NCBI RefSeq assembly: GCF_937900395.1
Contig: NZ_CALCDX010000215.1
Location: 1-64,000 of the forward strand
Source: an uncultured Caulobacter sp.
GTDB taxonomy: Bacteria > Pseudomonadota > Alphaproteobacteria > Caulobacterales > Caulobacteraceae
Length of the DNA stretch: 64,000 nt
Direction: 5' to 3'
Shown in pieces: positions 50,522 through 59,700 of this stretch (its first letter is position 1; each line of letters begins with the position of its first letter). A model generated the notes under the pieces. It made no database searches. It was not told the origin of the DNA and was given only the letters and a program-made list of their open reading frames with translations. The position numbers were made by a program, and so were the translations under genes.

Positions 50522-51790
50522 CTATGGACGCGACGCGGGCTTCGCGCCGGTCAGGACCGCCAGCTGGCGAGCGCTGGCCGTCACCTCTCCCTCCGCGGCC
50601 AAGGCGTGAGCGACAGCGGCGAGCTGGTCGCGCTGGGCGTCGAGAAGGTCGAGTAGGGGGCGCTGCCCGACCCGCACCTCTTGACGCAGGCTATCGACGG
50701 CGCTGTTGGCCGCCTGCACCTGTTCCCGGGCCGCGGTCGCGGCGAGGCGGTTGGCCTGAAGATCGCTCCAGGCGCTGATGACGGCGGTCTTGACCGCGGC
50801 GCGAGCGGCGTCGCGCTCGGCCTCGGCGGCGCGGAGGCCCGCGGACGCCTCGGACTTGGCCGCCTGGACGCGTCCGCCGGCGAACAGGGTCCATCGCCCC
50901 TGCAGGCCGACCGTCACGGCGTCCGATCGGTAGCCGGGAAAGAACTGGTCCCGCACCTGCTCGGCGCGAGCGGCCAGGCTGACGCTGGGCAGGCCCTGAG
51001 CGGCGGCGGCCGACGCGGCCGCCCGGGCCGCGCGCACGCCGGCCTCGGCGGCCTTCAGGGTCGGGCTGACGGTCTCGGCGCGGGTCAGGGCTTCGTCCAG
51101 CGAAGGCAGGCTGTTGTCGTCGGCCGCCGGCTCGAGCGTCACCGGCTCGGCGCCGACGAGCGCGGCGTACTGGGCGCGGGCCACGGCGAGGGCGGCTTGC
51201 GCCTTCGCCACGCCCGCGCGCGCCTCGGCCTTGCGCGCGAGCGTCAGGTCCAGGTCGCTGCGGGGGATCTCGCCCGCGTTGAAGCGCAGCGTCGCCTGCC
51301 GGGCCCATTCCTCGAGCGCCTTCGCTTGCGACTGGCTCGCTTCGAAGAAGGCCTGGGCGGCGCGTACGCCGGCATAGGCGCGGGCGACGGCGACCTGCAG
51401 CTCATCGTCGGTCTGGACCAGGCGAGCCTGGGCGCCCGCCTGGCCGGCGCGCGCCTGGTCCACGCCCGCGGACAGCGCGCCGCCCGCGTAAAGCGGTTGC
51501 GAGAGCTCCAGGCGGACCGAACGCGGGTCGACGTTCGCCGCCGCGAAGTTAAAGAAACCGCCCAGATCGTTTCGACCGCTCATGTATTCGCCGGCGAGGC
51601 CAACCGATGGCAGTCGCGCGCCCTTGGCCGCGTCCAGACGGGCGTCGGCCGCGTCCGCCCGCGCCTTGGCGGCGCGGATCTGCGGATTGTAGGCGCGCGC
51701 CGCGGCGATGGCCTCTTCCAGCGTCGTCGCCTGGCCGATGGACGGCGAGGCCAGCAGGGCGGCGGCGGCGATCAGAGCGGCGCGACGCAT
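50522..51790 (-). CDS. TolC-family outer-membrane efflux channel
   Basis: A 422-residue outer-membrane factor. A signal peptide (1-21, ending GQATT) is followed by two repeats of the OEP domain (about 25-215 and 235-415), each with long helices rich in Ala, Arg and Gln (QARLVQTDDELQVAVARAYAGVRAAQ). It is the third part of a tripartite pump whose adaptor and RND permease are encoded on the opposite strand at 54291-58534. It is the last gene of the sqr-led operon; its ATG shares one base with the DUF2892 gene stop. Confidence 0.92.
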   Translation of the reverse strand: MRRAALIAAAALLASPSIGQATTLEEAIAAARAYNPQIRAAKARADAADARLDAAKGARLPSVGLAGEYMSGRNDLGGFFNFAAANVDPRSVRLELSQPLYAGGALSAGVDQARAGQAGAQARLVQTDDELQVAVARAYAGVRAAQAFFEASQSQAKALEEWARQATLRFNAGEIPRSDLDLTLARKAEARAGVAKAQAALAVARAQYAALVGAEPVTLEPAADDNSLPSLDEALTRAETVSPTLKAAEAGVRAARAAASAAAAQGLPSVSLAARAEQVRDQFFPGYRSDAVTVGLQGRWTLFAGGRVQAAKSEASAGLRAAEAERDAARAAVKTAVISAWSDLQANRLAATAAREQVQAANSAVDSLRQEVRVGQRPLLDLLDAQRDQLAAVAHALAAEGEVTASARQLAVLTGAKPASRP

Positions 51791-51993
51791 CAGCGGAACG
51801 CCGTCCCCGGCTTGACGCCCAGCTTCTTGAAGATCATCGCCGCAGGACAGAAGCCGGTGAATGCGGCCTGGATCATGTTCAGGCCGGCGAAGGCCGACAG
51901 CCCAGCCCAGTACGGGTGAACGAAATGCGCGAGCGCCAGCCCGAGCAGAACGACAAGGCCGGCGAAGGCCAGCACGGCGCGATCGAGGGTCAT
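51790..51993 (-). CDS. DUF2892 membrane protein (YgaP-tail type)
   Basis: A 67-residue protein with two transmembrane helices (AVLAFAGLVVLLGLALAHFV and WAGLSAFAGLNMIQAAFTGF) and the family ending FCPAAMIFKKLGVKPG. The same module forms the membrane tail of the sulfurtransferase YgaP and is common in sulfur-stress operons. Its single Cys in GFCPA is conserved in the family as I recall. It lies between thioredoxin and TolC genes. Confidence 0.88.
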   Translation of the reverse strand: MTLDRAVLAFAGLVVLLGLALAHFVHPYWAGLSAFAGLNMIQAAFTGFCPAAMIFKKLGVKPGTAFR

Positions 51994-52012
51994 GGGACTA
52001 TTCCTTTCGCTA

Positions 52013-52456
52013 TCAGACGGCGGCCTTGGCCGTGGCCAAGCCCACCCAATCGACGAGTTGATCGGCGCTCATCAGCCCCGCCTTGCGGGCGATCAGGCGA
52101 CCGTCCTGGAAGAGCAGCAGCGCCGGTATGCCTTGGACGCCGTACTGTGCGCAGGGGCCGGGATTGTCGTCGGCGTTGAGCTTCAGCAGCCGCGCCCGAG
52201 CGCCAAGACGCGCGGCGGCCGCGGCGAACTGCGGGGCCATGGCCCGACAGGGGCCGCACCAGGGCGCCCAGACATCGACGAGCACCGGCGCGCCCTTCGT
52301 GCCGGAAAGGTGACGGGCTAGCCCCTGGGCGTCGACGTCCAGCGGCGCGCCGGAAAAGACCTCGGCCTTGCAAAGCCCGCAGCGGGCGGCGGCGGGGTCG
52401 CGATCCTCGGGAATGCGGTTGGACGCGCCGCAGGCGGGGCAAACGAACTGACGCAT
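52013..52456 (-). CDS. trxC: Thioredoxin 2 with N-terminal zinc ribbon
   Basis: A 147-residue cytoplasmic thioredoxin. The zinc-binding CPAC...CGLC pairs are in the first ~30 residues, then the thioredoxin fold with active site VDVWAPWCGPCRAMAPQF and the cis-Pro in VQGIPALLLF. It should reduce persulfides and protein disulfides made during sulfide oxidation. It starts two bases after the sqr stop codon region, so the genes are co-translated. Confidence 0.93.
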   Translation of the reverse strand: MRQFVCPACGASNRIPEDRDPAAARCGLCKAEVFSGAPLDVDAQGLARHLSGTKGAPVLVDVWAPWCGPCRAMAPQFAAAAARLGARARLLKLNADDNPGPCAQYGVQGIPALLLFQDGRLIARKAGLMSADQLVDWVGLATAKAAV

Positions 52457-52458
52457 CG

Positions 52459-53742
52459 CTAGCCGCCCTTGATCTTGTTGACGCCCAGGATGTCGAGGGC
52501 CAGCTTCTCGTAGAACGGCTCGCTCTCGCCGCGCTTGACCTTGCCCAGGAAGTATTTCTCGAACCCGACCTTGGCCAGGTGGACCCACTTGCCGCTGGCC
52601 GACCAGTTGACGTTGCGCGGCGGGATCTGCGGCTGGGCGACGAAGGCCACGCCGCCGTCGCCGAAGTCGGCCAGGCAGATGGCGTTCCAGCTGGCCTCAT
52701 GGGTCGCCGGCTGCCCGTCCAGGATATCTTTCAAGTTATGGGCGATGGCCGTGACCATGCTCTCGATCATGAAGCCGGTCTTGGGCACGCCCACCGGCAC
52801 CGGCGTCTTGCCGGTCGGCGCGATGGCGACGCAGACGCCCAGGGCCATGATGTTCGGATAGGTCGGGTTGCGCTGGTGCTTGTCGATCAGGATGAAGCCG
52901 CGCGGATTGACCAGGCCCTCGACGCCGCGCACGGCCTCGACGCCGCGGAAGGCGGGCAGCATCATCGAGAAGCCGAACGGCAGGTCGTGACGCGCGCGCA
53001 CCGAACCGTCCTCGGCGATCTCCTCGACATGCATCAGGCCTTCGTCGACCGAGGCGACCTTGGCGTTGGTCACCCACTTGATGTGACGCTGGCGCAGTTC
53101 GCTTTCGAGCAAGCCTTTGGTGTCGCCGACGCCGTCCAGGCCCAGATGGCCGATATAGGGCTCTGAGGTCACGAAGGTCATCGGCACCCTGTCGCGCACC
53201 TTGCGGCGGCGCAGCTCGGTGTCGAGGATCAGAGCGAACTCATAGGCGGGCCCGAAGCACGAGGCCCCCTGCACGGCGCCGACAACGATCGGGCCGGGGC
53301 TCTGGCAGAACTTGTCGAAGGCGTCGGCGGCGGTCTCGGCGTGAGCCACGTGACAGACCGACTGGGTATGGCCGCCGTTCGGTCCCAGCCCGGGAATCTC
53401 GTCGAAGGCCAGCTCGGGGCCCGTGGCGATGACAAGGTAGTCGTAGGGCAGGGCCTGACCGTCAGCCAGATGCAGCGTGTTGGTCGCGGGGTCGACCTTG
53501 CTGGCGCCGACGCCCGTGAAGGCGATGTCCTTCTTCTGGAAGACCGGCGGCAGCTTGACCTCGATCGCGTCGCGCGTGCGCCAGCGTACGGCGACCCAGG
53601 GGTTTGATGGCACGAAGTGGAACGTGTCGCCCTGGGAGACGACATGAACGTCGGCCTTCTTGCCGACGGCGAGCTTGATCTCGAACGCGGCGATAGCGCC
53701 GCCCAGACCGGCTCCCAGAACGACGATGCGAGGCTTTACCAC
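52459..53742 (-). CDS. sqr: Sulfide:quinone oxidoreductase-type flavoprotein
   Basis: A 427-residue FAD enzyme that oxidises sulfide to persulfide/polysulfide and passes electrons to quinone at the inner membrane. GTG start at 53742 follows GGGAG. FAD-binding parts are VVLGAGLGGAIAAFEI at the N-terminus, YLVIATGPELAFDEIPGLG, and NIMALGVCVAIAPTGKTPVP. Cysteines are in QSVCHV, QGASCFGPAYEF and GVCVAI, placed as expected for redox Cys of SQR. The C-terminal amphipathic part (FEKYFLGKVKRGESEPFYEK) is typical. It leads the operon sqr-trxC-DUF2892-tolC, divergent from rhodanese with a BigR-like site between them. Confidence 0.9.
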   Translation of the reverse strand: MVKPRIVVLGAGLGGAIAAFEIKLAVGKKADVHVVSQGDTFHFVPSNPWVAVRWRTRDAIEVKLPPVFQKKDIAFTGVGASKVDPATNTLHLADGQALPYDYLVIATGPELAFDEIPGLGPNGGHTQSVCHVAHAETAADAFDKFCQSPGPIVVGAVQGASCFGPAYEFALILDTELRRRKVRDRVPMTFVTSEPYIGHLGLDGVGDTKGLLESELRQRHIKWVTNAKVASVDEGLMHVEEIAEDGSVRARHDLPFGFSMMLPAFRGVEAVRGVEGLVNPRGFILIDKHQRNPTYPNIMALGVCVAIAPTGKTPVPVGVPKTGFMIESMVTAIAHNLKDILDGQPATHEASWNAICLADFGDGGVAFVAQPQIPPRNVNWSASGKWVHLAKVGFEKYFLGKVKRGESEPFYEKLALDILGVNKIKGG

Positions 53743-53830
53743 CTGGCTTCTCCCTACTGGTTTGATCCCGATCAGCTCACCGGCCGGCCGGAGCGGCCAT
53801 GATGTTCGTCAACCAGCCGCGCTTGACTTA

Positions 53831-53850
53831 ATATTCCAATCTCCGCATAT
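53831..53850. promoter_or_regulatory. BigR-like operator between sqr and the rhodanese gene
   Basis: The sequence atattccaatctccgcatat agrees in 15 of 20 positions with the near-perfect palindrome at 59701-59720. It sits in the only gap between the two divergent sulfur operons, so one repressor could control both. Confidence 0.55.
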
Positions 53851-53903
53851 TAGCAATTACGAATTTTACGGGTGGCGACGCCGCCCCGGTGATGGAGACG
53901 GCC

Positions 53904-54263
53904 ATGTTCGGATCTAAGGTGAAGGATCTCACCCCCGCGGAAGTGAAGGCGGCGCTGGACGCTGGCCAGATCCTGCTGATCGACGTGCGCGAGCCCGCCG
54001 AGTTCGCGGCCGAGCGGATCCATGGGGCCCTGAATTTCCCGCTGTCGACGTTCGACCCGTCGGCGCTGCCGCTGGCCGACGACCGGCGCATCGTCATGCA
54101 GTGCGGCTCGGGCAAGCGTTCGGCGACCGCCATCGATCGCTGCCGGGTCGCCGGCCACAAGTTGGACAGCCATCTGGGCGGCGGGATCATGGCGTGGAAG
54201 GCCGCGGGCCTCCCCACCGTCAGCCTGGACGCCGCGAGCGGCCAGATCAGTGATCGCGGCTAA
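53904..54263 (+). CDS. Single-domain rhodanese sulfurtransferase
   Basis: A 119-residue rhodanese. Start at 53904 follows GGAG. The fold begins LTPAEVKAALDAGQILLIDVREPAEFAAERIHGA and the active-site loop is MQCGSGKRSAT, with the catalytic Cys. It should move sulfane sulfur from persulfides to acceptors such as glutathione or thioredoxin in the cytoplasm. It is first in the operon rhodanese-adaptor-RND-ArsR. Confidence 0.93.
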   Translation: MFGSKVKDLTPAEVKAALDAGQILLIDVREPAEFAAERIHGALNFPLSTFDPSALPLADDRRIVMQCGSGKRSATAIDRCRVAGHKLDSHLGGGIMAWKAAGLPTVSLDAASGQISDRG

Positions 54264-54290
54264 AGAAAAAAGGCCCTTGGGGGGACGACG

Positions 54291-55325
54291 ATGACCGCAA
54301 AGCCTCTTCTGATCGGCGCTTTTGGACTGGCCGCGCTGCTTGGCGCATGCGGCAAGGACGAAGCCTCGACCAAGCCCGCCGTGGTCATGACGCCCGCCGC
54401 CGATCGTCTGACGGTCCGCGCGTCGGTCGTCGATGATCTCAAACCGGTCCCCGCCACCCTGACCACGCGGGACATGGCCGAGGCTCGCGCCCGCATCCCG
54501 GGAACGATCTCGCGCCTGCTGGTGAAGGAAGGCGACATCGTGCGCCAGGGGCAGACGATCGCGATTGTCCACGACGAGCGGATCGGCCTGCAAACCGGCG
54601 CTTACGACGCCCAGGTCGCCGCCGCAGCCGCCCAGGCCGCCCAGGCCCAGGCCGATCTCGCCCGCACCCAGGACCTTTACGATCACGGAGTCTACGCCAA
54701 GGCCCGTCTGGATCAGGTGCAGGCGGCGGCCAAGGCCGCCAGCGCCGGGCTCGCCGCCGCGCGCGCCCAGGCGCGGGCCAGCGCCGAACTCGGCGTCCAG
54801 GGCGCGGTGCTGGCCCCCGCGGCCGGACGCGTGCTGACGGCCGACATCCCCGTCGGCTCGGTGGTTATGCCCGGACAGTCGATCGCCACGATCACCGCCG
54901 GGCCGCTGGTCGTGCGCATAACCCTTCCCGAAGGCGAGGCTTCGGCGCTGAAGGTTGGCGGTAAGGTCCGCTTCGCCGCCGAGGATCTGGGCGGCGCGGT
55001 CGCGTCCGGGCAGATCAGCCAAGTCTATCCCGCCGTGACGGGCGGCCAGATCGTCGCGGACGTCACCGCCGCCGATCTTCCCCAGGCGCTGATCGGGCGA
55101 AAGGTTCGGGCCTTCGTTTCGGTCGGCCAGCGCCAGGCGATCGTGATCCCGCGTCGCTACGTGGTCACCCGCTTTGGCGTCGACTATGTCCGCCTGGTCG
55201 GCAAGGACGGCGCGGTCGCCGACAGCCCCATCCAGACCTCGGCCGCCGCTGATCCCGGCATGGTCGAAGTCCTGTCCGGCCTTCGGATCGGAGATGTCCT
55301 GACGCCGGCGGAGGCGGGGCGATGA
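54291..55325 (+). CDS. RND periplasmic adaptor lipoprotein (MFP)
   Basis: A 344-residue membrane-fusion protein. The lipobox LLGAC near residue 20 marks a lipoprotein of the inner membrane. A first biotinyl-lipoyl half (ARIPGTISRLLVKEGDIVRQ), an alpha-hairpin (about 95-155, AQVAAAAAQAAQAQADLART), the second lipoyl half (VLAPAAGRVLTADIPVGSVV) and a beta-barrel domain follow in order. Its TGA stop overlaps the RND start as ATGA. It should link the RND pump to the TolC-like channel encoded at 50522-51790. Confidence 0.92.
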   Translation: MTAKPLLIGAFGLAALLGACGKDEASTKPAVVMTPAADRLTVRASVVDDLKPVPATLTTRDMAEARARIPGTISRLLVKEGDIVRQGQTIAIVHDERIGLQTGAYDAQVAAAAAQAAQAQADLARTQDLYDHGVYAKARLDQVQAAAKAASAGLAAARAQARASAELGVQGAVLAPAAGRVLTADIPVGSVVMPGQSIATITAGPLVVRITLPEGEASALKVGGKVRFAAEDLGGAVASGQISQVYPAVTGGQIVADVTAADLPQALIGRKVRAFVSVGQRQAIVIPRRYVVTRFGVDYVRLVGKDGAVADSPIQTSAAADPGMVEVLSGLRIGDVLTPAEAGR

Positions 55326-58300
55326 ACCTCGGGCTCTCCGGCCGCCTGACGAAGGCGACGATCCGATCGCCGCTGACGCCCCTGATCCTGCTGGCCGCGA
55401 TCGCTGTCGGCCTGCTGGCGCTGTTCTCGATCCCCCGCGAGGAGGAGCCCCAGATCAGCGTGCCCATGGTCGACATCATGGTCGCGGCCCCAGGCCTGTC
55501 CGCGCCCGACGCCGTCGAGCTGGTCGGCAAGCCGCTGGAAGCCATCGTCAAGAGCGTCAACGACGTCGAGCATGTTTACACCTTCGCCGACGACCATCAG
55601 GTGATGGTCACGGCCCGCTTCAAGGTCGGTGTCGATCCCGACGCGGCGGCCGTGCGCATCCACGAGAAGGTTCGCGCCAACTACGACCGGATTCCCGCTG
55701 GCGTCCCCGAGCCGCTGATCCAGACCCGCGGCATCAATGACGTGCCAAGCCTGGTCCTGACCCTGTCGCCCAAGCCGGGCTACGAAAGCCGCTGGACCGA
55801 CGAAAGCCTGCGCGAGGTCGCCGGCAAGCTGAAGACCGAGGTCGCCAAGGTCGACGACGTGGGGCTGACCTTCATAGTCGGCGGCCGCCCTCGCGAGATC
55901 CGCGTCACGCCCGATCCCGCGCGCCTGGCTTTGCGCGGCGTGTCGATGGGCGCGCTGATGGACACCATCCGGCAGGCGACCCGCGCCTTCCCGGCCGGCG
56001 ATGCGCGCAACGGCGGCGAGGCGGTGGCTGTCACCGCCGGGCGCGACCTGAAGAGCGCGGCGGAGATCGGTTTGCTGGCCCTGCCGTCGTCCAAGGGCGA
56101 GGCCGTCTATGTTCGCGACGTCGCCGACGTCGCCGAAGGGCCGCGCGAGGACCAGACCCAGGTCCGCCGCTACGCGCGTTTCGAGAACGGCTGGAGCGAG
56201 GCTCCGGCGGTCAGCCTGGCCATCGCCAAGCGCAAGGGCGCCAACGCCGTGGTCGTCTCCAAGGCCGTGCTCGATCGCGTCGAGGCGCTGAAGGGCTCGC
56301 TGCTGCCCGCGACGCTGAACGTCGACATCACCCGCGACTACGGCGCGACCGCCAACGAAAAGGCCAACGAGCTGCTGTTCCACCTGGGCCTGGCGACGGT
56401 CTCGATCGTCGTGCTGATCGGCCTGGCGATCGGCTGGCGAGAGGCGGGCGTCACGGCGGTGGTCATTCCGAGCACCATCCTGCTGACGCTCTTCGCCTCG
56501 AACCTGATGGGCTACACGATCAATCGCGTCAGCCTGTTCGCCCTGATCTTCTCGATCGGCATCCTGGTCGACGACGCCATCGTCATGATCGAGAACATCG
56601 CTCGCCACTGGGCGATGAACGACGGACGCGGCCGGATCGAGGCGGCGGTCGAGGCAGTGGCCGAGGTCGGCAATCCCACGGTCGTGGCTACGCTGACGGT
56701 CGTTTCCGCCCTGCTGCCGATGCTGTTCGTCTCGGGGCTGATGGGCCCGTACATGGCCCCGATCCCGGTCAACGCCTCTGCGGCCATGGTCTTCTCGTTC
56801 TTCGTGGCGGTGGTCATCGCGCCGTGGCTGATGGTCCGCTTCGCCCGCAAGGCGTTGGAAGGCGCGCCGAGCGGCCACGGCCATGATGACGAAGGCAAGC
56901 TGGGCGCGCTCTATCGCCGGGTCGCCGGCCGGGTGATCCGGGACCGGCGCTCGGCCTGGATGTTCCTGGGCGGGGTCGGTGTCGCCACCCTGCTGGCCTG
57001 CGCGATGTTCGCCACCAAGACGGTGACGGTGAAGCTGCTGCCCTTCGACAACAAGTCCGAGCTGCAGGTGGTCCTGGACATGCCGGAAGGCACGTCGCTG
57101 GAGATCACTCAGCGCACCCTGGCTCAGGCGGCCGCCATCGCCGGAACCCTGCCCGAGACAGTCGCGATCGACTCCTATGCGGGGACCGCCTCGCCATTTA
57201 ACTTCAACGGCCTGGTTCGCCATTACTATCTGCGCGCCCGTCCCGAGCAGGGCGACCTCTCCGTCGCCCTGGCGCCGAAGGACGAGCGCAAGCGCTCGAG
57301 CCACGCCGTGGCCCTGGACCTGCGCGAGCGCCTGGCGCGCGTCGCTCTGCCGGCCGGCGCGGCCATCAAGGTGGTCGAGGCGCCGCCCGGACCGCCGGTC
57401 ATGGCGACCCTGCTGGCCGAGATCTACGGCCCGGACGCCGCCACCCGCCGCGCGGTCGCCGAGCGCGTCAAGGCCACCTTCCACGCCGTGCCCTACATCG
57501 TCGACATCGACGACAGTTGGGGCTCTCCGCGTCCCACCCTGCGCCTGGTTCCCGACCGCTCGCGGCTCGAGGCGCTGGGCGTCGCCGACCGCGACGTGCT
57601 CGACTCCATCGGCGCGGCGTTCGGCGGGCAGGTCGTCGGCTACGCCCATCGCGGCGAAGGTCGCGATCCGCTGGAAATCTCGGTCCGCCTGCCGCAAAGC
57701 GCCCGCACCTGGGGCGAGACCCTGGGCTCGACGCCGGTGGCGCGGGCGGCCAACGGCCGCCTGGTCGAACTGTCGGAAGTCGTCGAGGCCAAGCGCGAGG
57801 CGGGCTCGACCCACGTGTTCCGTCGCGACGGTCGCGACGTCGACATGGTCATGGCCGAGCTGGCCGGCGCCTACGAGGCCCCGATCTACGGCATGATGGA
57901 CGTCGACAAGCGCCTGCGCGACATGGACTGGGGCGCCACGCCCAAGCCCGACATCCGCATGCACGGCCAGCCCGCCGACGAGAGCCGTCCGACCGTGCTG
58001 TGGGACGGCGAATGGGAGATCACCTGGGTGACCTTCCGCGACATGGGCGCGGCGTTCGGCGTGGCGATCCTGGGCATCTACGTGCTGGTGGTCGCGCAGT
58101 TCAAAAGCTTCCGCCTGCCGCTGGTGATCCTGACACCCATCCCGCTGACCCTGGTCGGCATCGTGTTGGGCCACATCCTGTTCCGGGCGCCGTTCACCGC
58201 GACCTCGATGATCGGCTTCATCGCCCTGGCCGGGATCATCGTCCGCAACTCGATCCTGCTGGTGGATTTCATCCGCCACAGCGCCGAGGACGGAAAGCCG

Positions 58301-58534
58301 CTGCGCGAGGTGCTGCTGACGGCGGGCGCGATCCGCTTCAAGCCGATCCTGCTGACCGCCCTGGCGGCGATGATCGGCGCGGCGGTGATCCTGACCGACC
58401 CGATCTTCCAAGGCCTGGCCATCTCGCTTCTGTTTGGCCTGGCCTCGTCCACCGTCCTGACGGTCCTGGTCATTCCGGCGATCTATGTAGTGGTGCGCGA
58501 TGCGGACGCCCCCGTGAAGGCCAAGACCGCTTGA
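55322..58534 (+). CDS. RND efflux permease (HAE-like)
   Basis: A 1070-residue inner-membrane pump. It has the duplicated RND layout: helix 1 (PLILLAAIAVGLLALFSIP), first large periplasmic loop (about 45-325), helices 2-6 with the ion-translocation region SIGILVDDAIVMIENIARHW, helix 7, second loop (about 560-860), and helices 8-12. It is driven by proton motive force. The substrate is unknown; its place among sqr, rhodanese and the ArsR repressor suggests sulfur-stress-related compounds. It is co-translated with its adaptor. Confidence 0.93.
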   Translation: MNLGLSGRLTKATIRSPLTPLILLAAIAVGLLALFSIPREEEPQISVPMVDIMVAAPGLSAPDAVELVGKPLEAIVKSVNDVEHVYTFADDHQVMVTARFKVGVDPDAAAVRIHEKVRANYDRIPAGVPEPLIQTRGINDVPSLVLTLSPKPGYESRWTDESLREVAGKLKTEVAKVDDVGLTFIVGGRPREIRVTPDPARLALRGVSMGALMDTIRQATRAFPAGDARNGGEAVAVTAGRDLKSAAEIGLLALPSSKGEAVYVRDVADVAEGPREDQTQVRRYARFENGWSEAPAVSLAIAKRKGANAVVVSKAVLDRVEALKGSLLPATLNVDITRDYGATANEKANELLFHLGLATVSIVVLIGLAIGWREAGVTAVVIPSTILLTLFASNLMGYTINRVSLFALIFSIGILVDDAIVMIENIARHWAMNDGRGRIEAAVEAVAEVGNPTVVATLTVVSALLPMLFVSGLMGPYMAPIPVNASAAMVFSFFVAVVIAPWLMVRFARKALEGAPSGHGHDDEGKLGALYRRVAGRVIRDRRSAWMFLGGVGVATLLACAMFATKTVTVKLLPFDNKSELQVVLDMPEGTSLEITQRTLAQAAAIAGTLPETVAIDSYAGTASPFNFNGLVRHYYLRARPEQGDLSVALAPKDERKRSSHAVALDLRERLARVALPAGAAIKVVEAPPGPPVMATLLAEIYGPDAATRRAVAERVKATFHAVPYIVDIDDSWGSPRPTLRLVPDRSRLEALGVADRDVLDSIGAAFGGQVVGYAHRGEGRDPLEISVRLPQSARTWGETLGSTPVARAANGRLVELSEVVEAKREAGSTHVFRRDGRDVDMVMAELAGAYEAPIYGMMDVDKRLRDMDWGATPKPDIRMHGQPADESRPTVLWDGEWEITWVTFRDMGAAFGVAILGIYVLVVAQFKSFRLPLVILTPIPLTLVGIVLGHILFRAPFTATSMIGFIALAGIIVRNSILLVDFIRHSAEDGKPLREVLLTAGAIRFKPILLTALAAMIGAAVILTDPIFQGLAISLLFGLASSTVLTVLVIPAIYVVVRDADAPVKAKTA

Positions 58535-58565
58535 TCCTGAAACCCACGTTTCTACATTGGCTCCA

Positions 58566-58898
58566 ATGACCGCTCCCGCCGTTTCCTGCCATTCGCCGTC
58601 CGACGTCGCCGACCTGCGCGCCTGCGCCAGCGACGCCGCGCGGCTGCTGAAGCTGCTGGCCAGCGAGCAACGGCTGCTTCTGCTGTGCCGCCTGGCGGAC
58701 GGCGAGGCCTCGGTCGGGGAGCTGTCGGACCACGCGGGCCTGGCCCAATCGGCGACCTCGCAGCATCTGGCCAAGATGCGCGCCGAGGGCCTGGTTTCCA
58801 CCCGGCGGGTGGCGCAGACGATCTACTACAGTCTCAGCGACCCCAACGCCGCGCGGGTGTTGGGTACGCTGTCGGACATCTACCGCACGGCCGGCTGA
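58566..58898 (+). CDS. BigR/SqrR-like ArsR-family repressor
   Basis: A 110-residue winged-helix repressor. ATG at 58566. The DNA-binding part SVGELSDHAGLAQSATSQHLAKMRAEGLV is typical of the BigR/SqrR group, as is RRVAQTIYYSLSDPNAARVL near the end. The first sensing Cys is present (Cys41 in LLLLCRLADGE). The second one, usually near the C-terminus, is missing: the protein ends LSDIYRTAG. Two more Cys lie at residues 8 and 20. It ends the rhodanese-RND operon and probably represses this locus until persulfide appears. Confidence 0.88.
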   Translation: MTAPAVSCHSPSDVADLRACASDAARLLKLLASEQRLLLLCRLADGEASVGELSDHAGLAQSATSQHLAKMRAEGLVSTRRVAQTIYYSLSDPNAARVLGTLSDIYRTAG

Positions 58899-58901
58899 CC
58901 A

Positions 58902-59678
58902 CTACAGCGCCGCGACAGCGCGCCAAGCCACGTAGGCGGCGACCGCCAGCACCAGGGACGCGAAAAGCCGGCGCGCCAACAGCGCCCGGCCGGCCAGCAT
59001 GGCCGCGCCCTTCACGCCGAACATCCCGCCGACCGCGCCGCCCAGGATGAACACGCCGGCGATCCTCCAGTCGACCCAGCCCGACAGCGCGTAGTTGAGC
59101 GAGGTGGCCGCGCCGAACAGGGCCACCGAGACCAGCGACGAGGCCGCGGCGTTGGCGAGGGTCATGCCGGTCGCCGCCATCAGTCCCGGCACGATCAGGA
59201 AGCCGCCTCCGATGCCGAAGAAGCCGGCGGCCGCGCCTGTCAGCACGCCCAGCGGCGCCAGTCGCCGGACCAGCGGCCAGGTGATGTGGACGTCGGGATC
59301 GCCCTCGGAGCGCGGTCTGCGCATCATCGAAAGCGCGATGGCGGCCATGGCGAAGGCGAAGAACAGCAGCAGCCGCTGCCCCTCGACCATCTTGGCGACG
59401 CTGGATCCCAGGAAGGAGCCCAACAGGCCCGCCGCCGCGAAGACGCTGGCGCATGGCCACTTCACGCGTCCGCCGCGCCAATGACCCATCAGGTTCGCCG
59501 CCGCGTTCACCGCCACGGCGGCCGCGGACGTGCCGATCGCGACATGCGGATCGCGGACGCCGACGACGTACAGCAGCAGGGGCGTGGCCAGCACCGAACC
59601 TCCGCCGCCGAACACCCCCAGAAGCGCCCCGACAAGGACGCCGCTCGCCAGCGCGGTCACGATCGTTTGCGGGTCCAC
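58902..59678 (-). CDS. TauE/SafE-family sulfite exporter
   Basis: A 258-residue membrane protein with about eight transmembrane helices and the two TauE repeats (ALLGVFGGGGSVLATPLLLYVVG, and AAAGFFGIGGGFLIVPGLMAATG). GTG start at 59678. It should export sulfite or related sulfur anions formed by the persulfide dioxygenase encoded divergently. The stop lies only a few bases from the ArsR gene stop (convergent). Confidence 0.92.
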   Translation of the reverse strand: MDPQTIVTALASGVLVGALLGVFGGGGSVLATPLLLYVVGVRDPHVAIGTSAAAVAVNAAANLMGHWRGGRVKWPCASVFAAAGLLGSFLGSSVAKMVEGQRLLLFFAFAMAAIALSMMRRPRSEGDPDVHITWPLVRRLAPLGVLTGAAAGFFGIGGGFLIVPGLMAATGMTLANAAASSLVSVALFGAATSLNYALSGWVDWRIAGVFILGGAVGGMFGVKGAAMLAGRALLARRLFASLVLAVAAYVAWRAVAAL

Positions 59679-59700
59679 AATCGCCTCACAGGTCGTTGAT

